Shown here: positions 37,270 through 46,258 of the stretch, piece after piece
Position numbering within the stretch: position 1 is the first letter of the stretch
Layout: every line of letters begins with the position of its first letter
Assembly: GCF_005434975.1 (NCBI RefSeq)
Contig: NZ_SKCJ01000001.1
Coordinates: forward strand, 1,498,001 to 1,562,000
Direction: 5' to 3'
Source of the DNA: Parerythrobacter lutipelagi
GTDB lineage: Bacteria; Pseudomonadota; Alphaproteobacteria; Sphingomonadales; Sphingomonadaceae
DNA: 64,000 bases
The notes under the pieces: generated by a model
What the model saw: the letters and a program-made list of their open reading frames with translations, nothing else
Database searches by the model: none
What the model was told of the DNA's origin: nothing
Translations under genes and position numbers: made by a program

Positions 37270-38319
37270 ATGTCGTTGTTGGAAGCCCGTAAGACCTACA
37301 AGCCCTTCGAATACCCATGGGCTTACGACTTCTGGAAACGCCAGCAGCAGATCCACTGGATGCCGGAAGAGGTGCCCTTGGGCGAGGACTGCCGCGACTG
37401 GGCGCAGAACCTGACCGATCACGAACGCAACCTGCTCACGCAGATCTTCCGTTTCTTCACCCAGGCGGACGTGGAAGTGCAGGATTGCTACCACGAGAAA
37501 TACAGCCGCGTGTTCAAGCCGACCGAGATCAAGATGATGCTCGCCGCGTTCTCCAATATGGAGACGGTGCACATCGCGGCCTATTCCCACCTGCTCGACA
37601 CCATCGGCATGCCGGAAAGCGAATACGGCATGTTCCTCGAATACGAGGAGATGAAGAACAAGCACGATTATTTGCAGGAATTCGGCGTCGACACGGACGA
37701 GGATATCGCCCGCACGCTGGCCATGTTCGGCGGTTTCACCGAAGGGCTTCAGCTGTTCGCCAGTTTCGCCATGCTGATGAACTTCCCGCGCTTCAACAAG
37801 ATGAAGGGCATGGGCCAGATCGTCAGCTGGTCGGTGCGCGATGAAAGCCTGCACTGCGAAGGCATCACCCGCATGTTCCACGCCTTCTGCAAGGAACGCG
37901 ATTGCCTGACCAAGGCGGTCAAGGAAGACATCATGGACTGCTGCCAGAAAACGGTGCGGCTGGAAGATGCCTTTATCGACCTCGCGTTCGAAGACGGCCC
38001 CGTGCCCGGCATGACGCCGAAGGAAATCAAAAAATACATCCGCTACATCGCCGACTGGCGCCTGCAACAGCTGGGCCTGCCGACGATCTACATGGTCGAA
38101 GACCACCCGCTGCCCTGGCTCGCCCCGCTGCTCAACGGTGTGGAGCACGCCAACTTCTTCGAAACCCGCGCGACCGAATATTCAAAGGGCGCGACCACCG
38201 GCGACTGGCAGAACGTGTGGAGCACGTTCGACAAACGCAGCAAGGCCAAAGCCGCGAACGAGGAAGAAGCGGTCGACGAAGGCCCCGACATGTTCGGCGA
38301 GGGCGTTGCGGCGGAGTAG
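37270..38319 (+). CDS. nrdB: Ribonucleoside-diphosphate reductase subunit beta (class I)
   Basis: The radical-generating subunit that pairs with NrdA. The metal and radical sites are visible as METVHIAAYSHL, with Glu98, His101 and the tyrosyl-radical Tyr105 in the expected spacing of i, i+3 and i+7. The other carboxylates lie in FTQADVEVQ and in DESLHCEGI. The C-terminal tail ends in an acidic stretch with PDMFGEGVAAE, which contacts NrdA. The 349-residue length is typical. The ATG follows GAGAGGAAGCACAAG. Confidence 0.95.
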   Translation: MSLLEARKTYKPFEYPWAYDFWKRQQQIHWMPEEVPLGEDCRDWAQNLTDHERNLLTQIFRFFTQADVEVQDCYHEKYSRVFKPTEIKMMLAAFSNMETVHIAAYSHLLDTIGMPESEYGMFLEYEEMKNKHDYLQEFGVDTDEDIARTLAMFGGFTEGLQLFASFAMLMNFPRFNKMKGMGQIVSWSVRDESLHCEGITRMFHAFCKERDCLTKAVKEDIMDCCQKTVRLEDAFIDLAFEDGPVPGMTPKEIKKYIRYIADWRLQQLGLPTIYMVEDHPLPWLAPLLNGVEHANFFETRATEYSKGATTGDWQNVWSTFDKRSKAKAANEEEAVDEGPDMFGEGVAAE

Positions 38320-38389
38320 TCTCGGCACTCGCTGACTTTACTTCAATGAAATATGCGACTAGCGCCGAGTTACATATCGGAGCAGTGCA

Positions 38390-39349
38390 TTGATTGGGGT
38401 CAGGGACTTAATAAAGCCGCCATTCGCTAATTACGATGTGGTGGTTTACTTTGGCGCAGGGCTCTTCTCGGTTCCCTTTATCGTTCGGTATATAGCAATG
38501 CCACTGGGCCTGCCAAACCCAGTGTTTTTGACCCAAGAATCCAATCAGGTCGTTCTCGAAATTATAAGAGTTCTGACAATTATTACGTTTGTTTATGTAT
38601 TTGGCCATATTATCGCTTATTTGTCCAGTCAATTAATAGAAAAGACAGTTGATAGGTTCTTTGGTAAAATAAGCACGGCCATATTAATTTCTTCTAGCTC
38701 TACTAGTAAAAATCGAAACACTCATGTTAGAAGGGAAATAAAGAGCCGATCAAAGAATATTTACCGTGATAACGCGCTTTTTTCGTCCGCAGTGCGTGGC
38801 TTATTCCATACACCAAACTTTCCGATCTATGTTTTGGTCTATATCATAGGTGTGTTTGGATATTTCGACACCAGGGTGCCTCATTCGTCACTACTTGAAG
38901 CCCAGAAGAAATATAAAAAGCATATTTGTGCAGAGGATCTAACCACCGATGTGAAATGGTTTAAGCCACTTGAGTACTTTGTTATAAACCGCATTCCCAG
39001 TGCCGTTCCACGGATGTATAATTATCTGGTGATCGCGGGTCTTTTTCGAAGTCTATCCTTCGTATTTCTCAGTTCTTGCTGGTGGGTTATCATTTATCTG
39101 CTCGCGCATACCAAATATGGCACTTGGCCTCTCCCTGGCGAGGACCTGATTGGTGATGGTGTAGGTGTTATGGAGCTTTTCGCTCTCTCCTCAGCCTCGG
39201 TATTTTCGTTGATGGCGTATCTGAAGTTTCAGCGACGCTATGCAGAAGAAGCGATTCTCGCCCTTGCATACTGGAATGAGGGAGATGATTGTCCCTCAAC
39301 CATGAGCATCATTCAGGCTCCCAACAATTCTGTCCACATTTCCGGATAG
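38390..39349 (+). CDS. AT-rich membrane protein gene, possibly acquired
   Basis: A 319-residue protein of unknown function with four to five hydrophobic segments (near residues 20-40, 55-75, 140-160, 210-235 and 255-275). The sequence is visibly AT-rich and uses codons such as ATA and TTA that are rare elsewhere in the window, so recent horizontal acquisition is likely. The TTG start lacks a good ribosome-binding site; ATG at residue 37 is possible, but would cut a membrane helix. No integrase or repeat flanks it. It might be a defence or toxin-linked gene, but nothing proves that. Confidence 0.6.
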   Translation: MIGVRDLIKPPFANYDVVVYFGAGLFSVPFIVRYIAMPLGLPNPVFLTQESNQVVLEIIRVLTIITFVYVFGHIIAYLSSQLIEKTVDRFFGKISTAILISSSSTSKNRNTHVRREIKSRSKNIYRDNALFSSAVRGLFHTPNFPIYVLVYIIGVFGYFDTRVPHSSLLEAQKKYKKHICAEDLTTDVKWFKPLEYFVINRIPSAVPRMYNYLVIAGLFRSLSFVFLSSCWWVIIYLLAHTKYGTWPLPGEDLIGDGVGVMELFALSSASVFSLMAYLKFQRRYAEEAILALAYWNEGDDCPSTMSIIQAPNNSVHISG

Positions 39350-39415
39350 CCGACAAATCTATTCCAATCTCTGAGCTTTTTCGGATTATCTCAGAGCAGC
39401 CACGACGCTGTTTCC

Positions 39416-40027
39416 TCAACACCAGTCCCTGCGAAACCCCTGCCATTCCTCGGCCAGGCCTTCGCGTACCAGCGTGTCGCCGACGCTTGCGCCGCTGACG
39501 TGCAGTTCGCGCAAGAGCCGGTCGTAGCGGTCGCGGTCGGGGCTGTCTGACGGGTCGATCACCTGCACCCGTCCGCTGTTCAGGAGCGCGATCAGCCGCT
39601 CGGTCGCGCGTTCGCCCAGTTGTTTCTCGTAAGCGCAATCGGGATCGCCGATTTCCGGCGTGTTGATGTCCGACAGGCGGATCTTCTCGCCGCCGAGCCA
39701 CACCGTATCGCCATCGACCACGCAATTCGCCCGCGACCCGAAGCTGCAGCGGCTGAAGCGGACGGTCGGCGCATCGCGTGCTTGCCTGCGCGGCACCGCC
39801 GGGTTCTCCGGTCCGGCAGCAATGCCCTCCGGCTGCGGCACCGCACCCGCGCTTGTCCCTGCCGGGCCCCACAGATACAGCCCGCTCACCGCGCCGAGTA
39901 TCGCCGCCAGCACAAGCACCGGCAGGGCCGAAGGTGATTTCGGCGCCGGTTCCGGTTTGCGGATATGCTGCGGCCACACATGTTTGCGGGCCGCCGTCTT
40001 GCGGCGGAATGGCGTGTCGCGTTCCAT
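39416..40027 (-). CDS. Thermonuclease-fold (SNase) protein, membrane-anchored
   Basis: A 203-residue protein with a basic N-terminus, one helix (LPVLVLAAILGAVSGLYLW) that should anchor it in the membrane, then an SNase domain. The catalytic pattern is intact: VDGDTVWL, IRLSDINTPE (Arg and Glu of the active site), and DRYDRLL with the second arginine. It may cleave DNA or RNA outside the cytoplasm, although many such bacterial domains have no tested activity. It is the first of two such genes in this stretch. Confidence 0.75.
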   Translation of the reverse strand: MERDTPFRRKTAARKHVWPQHIRKPEPAPKSPSALPVLVLAAILGAVSGLYLWGPAGTSAGAVPQPEGIAAGPENPAVPRRQARDAPTVRFSRCSFGSRANCVVDGDTVWLGGEKIRLSDINTPEIGDPDCAYEKQLGERATERLIALLNSGRVQVIDPSDSPDRDRYDRLLRELHVSGASVGDTLVREGLAEEWQGFRRDWC

Positions 40028-40142
40028 CGCCGCAGGTTACGCCGCAGCCACCAGCAAATCGTTAAGGGCGAATGCCTAGAGGCCCATGCGCTGGCAAATG
40101 GGCAGGCCGATAGTGCGCGGGTCTGCCCGCTGTTGCACGAAA

Positions 40143-40156
40143 TTGATCCACATCAA
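40143..40156 (+). promoter_or_regulatory. Perfect FNR/FixK-type box (TTGAT-CCAC-ATCAA)
   Basis: The sequence matches the consensus TTGAT-N4-ATCAA for Crp/Fnr-family regulators without a mismatch. It lies 57 bases before the start of the YdcH-family gene, a suitable position for activation of that gene in low oxygen. Confidence 0.6.
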
Positions 40157-40212
40157 TGCCTGCGCGCGCGACCGGCGGTAAACGCTGTCCAACCCAACCG
40201 GAAGGAAACCCC

Positions 40213-40464
40213 ATGTCGCAGCACACGCCCAATGAACTGACCGAGATTTTCAAGCGGGACCGCGATCTGCTCACCCGCCTCAAGGCGGACGACGCGCATT
40301 ATGTGAAGCTCGCGGACGAGTATCACGCGGTGAACCGCGAAGTGCACCGGATCGAAAGCGAAACCGAAGCGGCGAGCGACGAACGGGCCGAAGCGCTCAA
40401 GAAGCAGCGGCTCGGCCTGCTCGACCGGATCACCGCGATCGTGACCAGCGCACGCGGGGTTTAG
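40213..40464 (+). CDS. YdcH/DUF465 family small protein
   Basis: An 83-residue helical hairpin protein of the YdcH family: LTEIFKRDRDLLTRLKADDAHYVKLADEYHAVNREVHRIE is the typical N-terminal core. The ATG follows AAGGAAACCCC; an upstream in-frame extension is unlikely. The gene has a perfect FNR-type box just upstream, and no neighbour on its strand. Known YdcH-family members are poorly characterised. Confidence 0.8.
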   Translation: MSQHTPNELTEIFKRDRDLLTRLKADDAHYVKLADEYHAVNREVHRIESETEAASDERAEALKKQRLGLLDRITAIVTSARGV

Positions 40465-40714
40465 CGCGGACCCATAGCGGGGACCGGACAGCGCCAGTCG
40501 GCGCGCATGGCAGCACGCGCCACACTGCGCTGTCCTACAGCGCCGCGCCTGCGCTATGCTGGCAGGATGAGCGCGCCATATCCCTGCCGTGAAACCTGCT
40601 TCGCGCGCCCGTTTCGGCCTGCGAGAATTTCTCCGCTTGAACAGTGTTCCACTTGTTCCACTTGGCTTTCGCGCCGGGCGGGTATGCGCGGTATCGGATC
40701 GTGCTTAAAGCCGC

Positions 40715-41200
40715 TTAGAACCACCAGGTCTTCGGCTTGGGCATCGGCTTGGCGCTACCGGCTTTGGCCAGTGACAGGACGCTGCGGATGCTGAACCAGA
40801 TCACATTGAGCAGCAACAACAGCATGCCGCCGAACATACCGACAAACAGCATGGCTGGCGGCGGCTCGTTCGGCCCGCCCTGCTGCGTCATCTCTGCCTG
40901 CAAGATCGAGCCGAAGACCGCACCGAACCACAGCATGACAAACGCGACCCCGACGGCGAAACTGATCCAGAAGGTGCGGATGAGGTACGTGTAGTGGGTC
41001 TTCTCCCACTCCTGCGTCTCCGGCTCATTGCGCCAGACATAGGCCAGGATAACGCCGACGATGGCGGAGATGCCGAGCACAAGGTTGAGCAGGTACAGCA
41101 GCGCGATGATAAACGGGCGCTGCATGGTCACCCCGGTGTTGCCGGCGGGTTGCGGCTGGGGTGTGGGCGGCGCGCCAGTGTTTCCCATCGTGTTTTCCAT
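40715..41200 (-). CDS. DUF4870 family membrane protein (paralogue 1)
   Basis: A 161-residue protein with a Pro/Asn/Gly-rich N-terminal tail, then hydrophobic segments and the shared block [31 protein letters not shown]. It ends with VRSVLSLAKAGSAKPMPKPKTWWF in sections. The second paralogue lies near 43 kb. AGGGGAAAC precedes the ATG. Function is unknown. Confidence 0.75.
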   Translation of the reverse strand: MENTMGNTGAPPTPQPQPAGNTGVTMQRPFIIALLYLLNLVLGISAIVGVILAYVWRNEPETQEWEKTHYTYLIRTFWISFAVGVAFVMLWFGAVFGSILQAEMTQQGGPNEPPPAMLFVGMFGGMLLLLLNVIWFSIRSVLSLAKAGSAKPMPKPKTWWF

Positions 41201-41355
41201 CGTGTTTCCCCTGATCGTGTACCGCAAATCTAGCGGTTCGGCGGTGGGAAGGGAAGGGCGGCGGGAACCAGGCTCCGGCGGTAGGGTGAGCCGCTTGCCA
41301 TCCGCGACGCCGGATGCGAGACGTGGGGCGGGTCGGTATGATGGGGGAAATCTCG

Positions 41356-42276
41356 ATGACAAACGGATTGGGGCGCCGCGCGCGCAACCTCGAAGAATTC
41401 GGAATGAACATGCAGGCGCTGCATGAGTTCGAGCGGTCGTCTTTCACGCCCTATGCCCCGCGCACCGATGGCGGACCGCCCGATGTCTTCATCACCAGCT
41501 GGGCCAAGAGCGGCACCACGATGATGCAGCAGATGTTCCACCAGTTGCGGATGGCCGCAGCGACCGGCGCGGGCGACATGGATTTCGACGACATCAGCCG
41601 GATGACCCCGTGGGATGATACGGCGGCCATGCTCGATTTCGATATGACTGCGCCGCAGCGCGCAGAGCCTCGCGGTTTCAAGTCGCACCGCGAGTACGAG
41701 CGGCTGCCGGCTGGCCAGCGTTATGTCGTCACGCTGCGTGATCCAAAGGAATGCTATGTCTCGTTCCACCGCTTCTTCGATGGCTGGCATCTGGAGCGCG
41801 GGGCCTTGTCGCTGGAGGAATTCTGGCCGCTGTTTCTCGGCGGAGGGCCGGGCGGGTGCGACTATTTCACCCATTTGCTCAGCTGGTGGACCCGGCGCGG
41901 CGAGCCCGACACGCTGCTCACGACCTATCGCTGGGCGGCCAGGAACCGCCCCGCCATGATCGCCCGGCTCGCGGCGTTGCTGGAAATCGAAATCACGCCT
42001 CAGCTGTCTGCACTGGTGGAGGAAATGACCACCCGCGAGTTCATGCACGCGCACAAGGACCGGTTCGACGATGCAATGGTCTGTGCCGCGATGGAACAGC
42101 GCCTCGGCATTCCGGCCGACAGCGATTCAACCAAGGTGCAGGCGGTCGGCAGCGATAGCAAGGCCGTGCCCCCGGCGATCGCCGAGCAGATCGACGCCAT
42201 GTGGGCAGAGCAGGTCTTGCCGGTCACCGGGCATGCCGATTTCGCTGCGCTGGCGGCAGAACTCGACCCGGTCTGA
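41356..42276 (+). CDS. Sulfotransferase domain protein
   Basis: A 306-residue PAPS-dependent sulfotransferase. The 5'-phosphosulfate-binding loop is TSWAKSGTTMMQQM (Lys51 to Thr55), and the 3'-phosphate-binding site appears in RDPKECYVSFHRFFDGW. It could sulfate a small molecule, a glycan or a lipid. The ATG behind GGGGGAAATCTCG is preferred over the upstream ATGs. Both neighbours are transcribed in the opposite direction. Confidence 0.8.
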   Translation: MTNGLGRRARNLEEFGMNMQALHEFERSSFTPYAPRTDGGPPDVFITSWAKSGTTMMQQMFHQLRMAAATGAGDMDFDDISRMTPWDDTAAMLDFDMTAPQRAEPRGFKSHREYERLPAGQRYVVTLRDPKECYVSFHRFFDGWHLERGALSLEEFWPLFLGGGPGGCDYFTHLLSWWTRRGEPDTLLTTYRWAARNRPAMIARLAALLEIEITPQLSALVEEMTTREFMHAHKDRFDDAMVCAAMEQRLGIPADSDSTKVQAVGSDSKAVPPAIAEQIDAMWAEQVLPVTGHADFAALAAELDPV

Positions 42277-42360
42277 GCGAGCAGCCGGCTGAGCGAAGCG
42301 GGTTGGCGGGATGCCGGCTGTTGTCAGGCTTCGGCTACGGGCTCGGCAACCGCGCCAGTC

Positions 42361-42987
42361 TCACTCCTCGGCGCCCCATGGCGGAGGCGGGGCTTCGACC
42401 GGATTTGCCAGGTCGAATTCGACGCGGAACTGGCGATCCTCTGGCGCCCCTTCGGATTCGTAGCGGCGCAGCTGGTAAGCGAAAACCGGTTTCTGCGCCC
42501 CGGCAGGATCGACTTCGACGCTCCAGACATTGGTCACCGATGCAGTCAGCCCTTCGCGCTCGAACATGGCAACGCTTTCAGCATCAACCGGAAAATCCTG
42601 CGTGCGGGAGGTGCCCGGAGCCGCGCTGTCACCGCCGTACATCGTCACGGCATCGGGCTCGCCATCTTCATGGCGATGGTCGTGCTTGAGCCGGAAGCCA
42701 TTTTCCGTTCGTGTAATCAGCCACGTTCGCGACCGGTCCCACTCACCGCCCCGCTGGCGGACATGAAACGGTATCGCGATCCGTTCATCCGAGCATTCGC
42801 GAACATGCATGACCATGTCCGCCCCGACGAAGTCACTGTCGGCTGCGTCATCGCTGACCAGTTCGCCAGCATAGGCCTTGCCGCAATGCGATTGCAGGGC
42901 GGTCCAGAAATCGGTTTCGGTCTCGACCTGCGGGTTGCACCCCGCCAAGAGCAATGACGAGGTGCAAAAAGCCAGACAGCGTTTCAA
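42361..42987 (-). CDS. Lipoprotein of unknown function, 208 residues
   Basis: The signal peptide ends in the lipobox LLAGC. The mature region has CGKAYAGELVSD, an acidic region, and paired cysteines around CGKAY and RECSDERIAIPFHVR. It has no recognised domain. The start overlaps the stop of the second DUF4870 gene (ATGA), so both are on one transcript and are probably linked in function. Confidence 0.6.
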   Translation of the reverse strand: MKRCLAFCTSSLLLAGCNPQVETETDFWTALQSHCGKAYAGELVSDDAADSDFVGADMVMHVRECSDERIAIPFHVRQRGGEWDRSRTWLITRTENGFRLKHDHRHEDGEPDAVTMYGGDSAAPGTSRTQDFPVDAESVAMFEREGLTASVTNVWSVEVDPAGAQKPVFAYQLRRYESEGAPEDRQFRVEFDLANPVEAPPPPWGAEE

Positions 42988-43361
42988 AATAGCAATGTCT
43001 CCGGATCCGGCATAGGTTCACGTTTCTGCGCCTTGATCAGCGACATCACGCTGCGCACGGCAACCCACACCATGACCGCCAGCGACATAAAGAAGCCTAT
43101 CAGGATGACCCACAGGATCGCGCTGACGATTGAGGCGGCAAAACCGATCCAGAATGTGCGAATAAGATAGGTATAGTGCGACCGCTCCCAATCCTGCGCT
43201 TCATCCTTCCAAACATACGCAAGAACGATCCCGACGAGGCCTGAGATGCCGGTGATGAAGCTGCCAAGGTAGCACAGGCTGATGATCGTCGGATGGTTGG
43301 CGTCGAATCCGCCTTGTGCTGGTGGGCCTGCAGGCGGTGGTGGCGTGATGTTGTCTGACAT
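42984..43361 (-). CDS. DUF4870 family membrane protein (paralogue 2)
   Basis: A 125-residue paralogue of the protein at 41 kb: a Pro-rich N-terminal tail, three hydrophobic segments, and the shared block [28 protein letters not shown]. The C-terminus [10 protein letters not shown] mirrors PMPKPKTWWF of the first copy. Coupled by overlap with the downstream lipoprotein gene. Confidence 0.75.
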   Translation of the reverse strand: MSDNITPPPPAGPPAQGGFDANHPTIISLCYLGSFITGISGLVGIVLAYVWKDEAQDWERSHYTYLIRTFWIGFAASIVSAILWVILIGFFMSLAVMVWVAVRSVMSLIKAQKREPMPDPETLLF

Positions 43362-43432
43362 GCTGTGTCCCCCCTCGATAATGGACTTTACAACTCTAGC
43401 TGGCCTGAAGGAAAGGACAAGGCCAGCTCATT

Positions 43433-43963
43433 TCAGCTGTCCACACACCAATCGCGAGAGGGCAAGCCCCAACCCGAAGTTCGGGCCAGTTCGCGGCTCT
43501 CCATCCAGTCCGCCAGCCACTCATCCCCGCCAGCGCCCTCGCGCCGAAGCCCGCGCAGTTCACGGCCATATTGGTCACGCGGCGGCTCTGCGCCGCCATC
43601 CATCAGCAACGGTCCGCGATTGAGCCAGTCGAGCAGCGCATTGCGCGATGCGAGCGCAAGCTTGCGTTCGGCGATGCATTCCCCTGCCAGCTCTGGCGCG
43701 TCAAAACCCGTCAGGCGGATGCGGCGCTTGCCCAGCATGATCGTATCTCCATCGATCACACACGCGTTGCTGTCGCGCTCGGCACACAGAGTGAATCGCT
43801 GGTCGACCTGGTCCCATTCGCCGCCTGTGACCGACCAGCGCATCAACCACCAGCTCGCCGCGAAGATCGCCGCCAGCAGCAACCAGATTCGCAGCACTTG
43901 CCAGCGCCTTCGCCATGCTCGGCGGCGCTGCCAGCGGGCATCGAAGCGGGGTTGCTTGACCAT
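43433..43963 (-). CDS. Thermonuclease-fold (SNase) protein, membrane-anchored (second copy)
   Basis: A 176-residue protein with a very basic N-terminus ([10 protein letters not shown]) and one helix ([16 protein letters not shown]), then an SNase-like domain. The motifs are [21 protein letters not shown] and DQYGREL, so the catalytic Arg-Glu-Arg set is retained. It lies just upstream of the second DUF4870 gene on the same strand. Similar to the other copy near 39.7 kb but not closely alike outside the domain. Confidence 0.75.
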   Translation of the reverse strand: MVKQPRFDARWQRRRAWRRRWQVLRIWLLLAAIFAASWWLMRWSVTGGEWDQVDQRFTLCAERDSNACVIDGDTIMLGKRRIRLTGFDAPELAGECIAERKLALASRNALLDWLNRGPLLMDGGAEPPRDQYGRELRGLRREGAGGDEWLADWMESRELARTSGWGLPSRDWCVDS

Positions 43964-44063
43964 GACGCCCTATCGCAGCGCATCGTGCCGCGCGCAAAGC
44001 GCTTTCCCATGTCTTCCCCAGCCGCTAGGGGCGCCAACACGACCGGGCGACGAGGATTTGCCG

Positions 44064-44963
44064 ATGAGCGCGAGCGAAGACGCGACAATGCTGGCCAAGG
44101 CGGAAGTGCTGATCGAGGCGCTGCCCTATTTCCAGCGCTATGCAGGACGCACCTTTGTGGTCAAATACGGCGGCCATGCGATGGGCGATCCGCAAGCTGC
44201 GCGCGACTTCGCGGAAGATATCGTGCTGCTCAAAGCTGTCGGCATCAATCCGGTTGTGGTCCATGGCGGCGGACCGCAAATCGGTGCGATGCTCAAGAAG
44301 CTTGGCGTCGAAAGCACGTTTGTCGACGGTTTGCGGGTGACAGACAAGGCGACCGCCGAGATCGCGGAGATGGTCCTCTCCGGCGCGATCAACAAGGAAC
44401 TGGTCGGCTGGATTGCGAAGGCCGGGGGCAAGGCGATCGGCATTTCCGGCAAGGATGGCGGGCTGGTTACCGCGACCAAGGTCGAACGCACGGTAAAGGA
44501 TCCCGACAGCAATATCGAAAGCGTGATCGACCTGGGGTTCGTCGGCACGCCGTCCGAAGTCGACACGACAATCCTCGACACCGCTGTGACAGCGGGCATG
44601 ATCCCGATTGTCGCCCCGATCGGCGCGGACAAGGATGGCCAAACCTACAATATCAATGCGGACACGATGGCGGGGGCGATCGCCGCCGCACTCGGCGCTG
44701 CACGGTTGTTTTTGCTGACCGACGTGACCGGCGTGCTCGACAAGCAGGGCAAGCTGCTGACGGATCTTTCGCCGAGCCAGATTGCCGAACTGCGCGATGA
44801 TGGCACGATCAGCGGCGGGATGATCCCCAAGCTTGAAACCTGCGTTTCGGCAGTCGAGGCCGGCTGCGATGCTGCGGTGGTGCTTGACGGCCGGGTGGCT
44901 CACGCAATGCTGCTCGAATTTTTCACCAGCCGCGGCGCGGGTACGCTCGTCCGGGCGGATTGA
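44064..44963 (+). CDS. argB: Acetylglutamate kinase
   Basis: Phosphorylates N-acetylglutamate in arginine synthesis. [11 protein letters not shown] is the phosphate-binding start of the amino acid kinase fold, [10 protein letters not shown] follows, and [10 protein letters not shown] lies near the end. The 299-residue length is typical. The ATG behind GAGGATTTGCC is used; the far longer open frame upstream does not fit the family. It is followed by yggT and folD. Confidence 0.95.
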   Translation: MSASEDATMLAKAEVLIEALPYFQRYAGRTFVVKYGGHAMGDPQAARDFAEDIVLLKAVGINPVVVHGGGPQIGAMLKKLGVESTFVDGLRVTDKATAEIAEMVLSGAINKELVGWIAKAGGKAIGISGKDGGLVTATKVERTVKDPDSNIESVIDLGFVGTPSEVDTTILDTAVTAGMIPIVAPIGADKDGQTYNINADTMAGAIAAALGAARLFLLTDVTGVLDKQGKLLTDLSPSQIAELRDDGTISGGMIPKLETCVSAVEAGCDAAVVLDGRVAHAMLLEFFTSRGAGTLVRAD

Positions 44964-45056
44964 TCGCTGATAGAAAAGCCGGCGCGAAGCGTGTTGCTAT
45001 GTTGATACACCACCCCCATCTCGGCTAACAAGCCCAAGGTTGCTGCAGAGGACAAA

Positions 45057-45329
45057 ATGGACGCCCTGATCGGAATTATCTACATGCTGGCCAACGCGCT
45101 GAGCATGATCATCATCATCTGGTTCATTATCGGCCTGCTGTTCGCGTTCAATATTGTCGGCCGGGACAACCAGTTCCTGTGGCAGGTCGAACGTTCGATT
45201 GCCTCCTTGCTCGACCCTTTACTGAGCCCGATCCGCCGGGTCATGCCGGAAACCGGCGCAATCGACTTTTCACCGATGGTGCTGATCCTGCTGATCAACG
45301 CTGTCCTGATCGTGCTGGGAAATCTCTGA
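45057..45329 (+). CDS. YggT family membrane protein
   Basis: A 90-residue protein with two hydrophobic segments and the conserved LLDPLLSPIRRVMPETGAIDFSPMVLILLI of the YggT family, whose members have been linked to membrane-localised processes such as cell division or osmotic responses. AGAGGACAAA precedes the ATG. folD starts three bases behind its stop. Confidence 0.85.
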   Translation: MDALIGIIYMLANALSMIIIIWFIIGLLFAFNIVGRDNQFLWQVERSIASLLDPLLSPIRRVMPETGAIDFSPMVLILLINAVLIVLGNL

Positions 45330-45332
45330 CCG

Positions 45333-46226
45333 ATGACTGCTTCACGGATTGACGGGAAGGCCTTCGCCGCACGGCTGCGCGAGCGTGTGGGAGCGATGGC
45401 AGCGGAGTTTGCCAAGCAAGCCGGGCGCAAAGCCGGGCTCGCAGTCGTGCTGGTCGGGGACGATCCGGCCAGTCAGGTCTATGTCGGCAGCAAAGGCAAG
45501 GCGACGCTCGCCGCCAATATGGAGAGTTTCGAGCATCGCCTGCCGGACGACACCGGTGAAGCGCAGTTGCTGGCCTTGGTCGAGCAGCTGAACAATGACG
45601 ATGCCGTTGACGGGATCCTGGTCCAGCTGCCGCTGCCCGACCATCTGGACGAGCAGGCGATCATCTCCGCCATCTCGCCGGACAAGGATGTCGACGGCTT
45701 CCATGTGATCAACGCTGGCCGGCTTTCAGTCGGGCAGAACGGATTTGTTCCCTGCACCCCGCTCGGCTGCATGATGCTTTTGACCGACCGGCTCGGCGAT
45801 CTTTCAGGCCTCGAAGCGGTGGTAATCGGACGCTCCAACATCGTCGGCAAGCCGATGGCACAGCTGCTTGTCGATGCGAATGCGACCGTCACGATTGCGC
45901 ATAGCCGGACGAAGGATCTGCCGGCTGTGGTCAAACGCGCAGACATCGTCGTGGCGGCCGTCGGGCGGCCCGAGATGGTCAAGGCCGAATGGCTCAAGCC
46001 CGGCGCGACGGTGATCGATGTCGGTATCAATCGCCTGCCGCCCGCCGAAGGCGAAGCCAAGGGCAGGCTGGTCGGAGATGTCGCGTTCGGCGAAGCGAGC
46101 GAGGTTGCCAGTGCGATTACGCCAGTGCCCGGCGGCGTCGGACCGATGACAATCGCAGTGCTGCTGCGCAATACTCTTGTTGCCGCGTACCGTAACGAAG
46201 GTCTGACGGTTCCCGACAGCCTCTAG
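45333..46226 (+). CDS. folD: Bifunctional methylenetetrahydrofolate dehydrogenase / cyclohydrolase
   Basis: Interconverts methylene-, methenyl- and formyl-tetrahydrofolate with NADP. The catalytic Lys54 is in YVGSK, the substrate motif is PDKDVDGFH, and the NADP loop is [13 protein letters not shown]. The C-terminal [10 protein letters not shown] motif is present. Length of 297 residues is normal. It lies three bases behind yggT, so they are co-transcribed. Confidence 0.97.
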   Translation: MTASRIDGKAFAARLRERVGAMAAEFAKQAGRKAGLAVVLVGDDPASQVYVGSKGKATLAANMESFEHRLPDDTGEAQLLALVEQLNNDDAVDGILVQLPLPDHLDEQAIISAISPDKDVDGFHVINAGRLSVGQNGFVPCTPLGCMMLLTDRLGDLSGLEAVVIGRSNIVGKPMAQLLVDANATVTIAHSRTKDLPAVVKRADIVVAAVGRPEMVKAEWLKPGATVIDVGINRLPPAEGEAKGRLVGDVAFGEASEVASAITPVPGGVGPMTIAVLLRNTLVAAYRNEGLTVPDSL

Positions 46227-46258
46227 CAGCGCAAAGATCGAGCGGCTAAGGGGCGGAT

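Noticed and set aside
39369-39396. CTCTGAG/CTCAGAG inverted repeat after the AT-rich gene
   Set aside because: The stem is only seven bases with a long loop and no T-run, so it is not called a terminator.
40640-40665. GTTC-like direct repeat resembling an SOS (LexA) box in the gap after the YdcH gene
   Set aside because: The spacing between the GTTC half-sites is five bases; the alphaproteobacterial box requires seven, so no LexA site is called.
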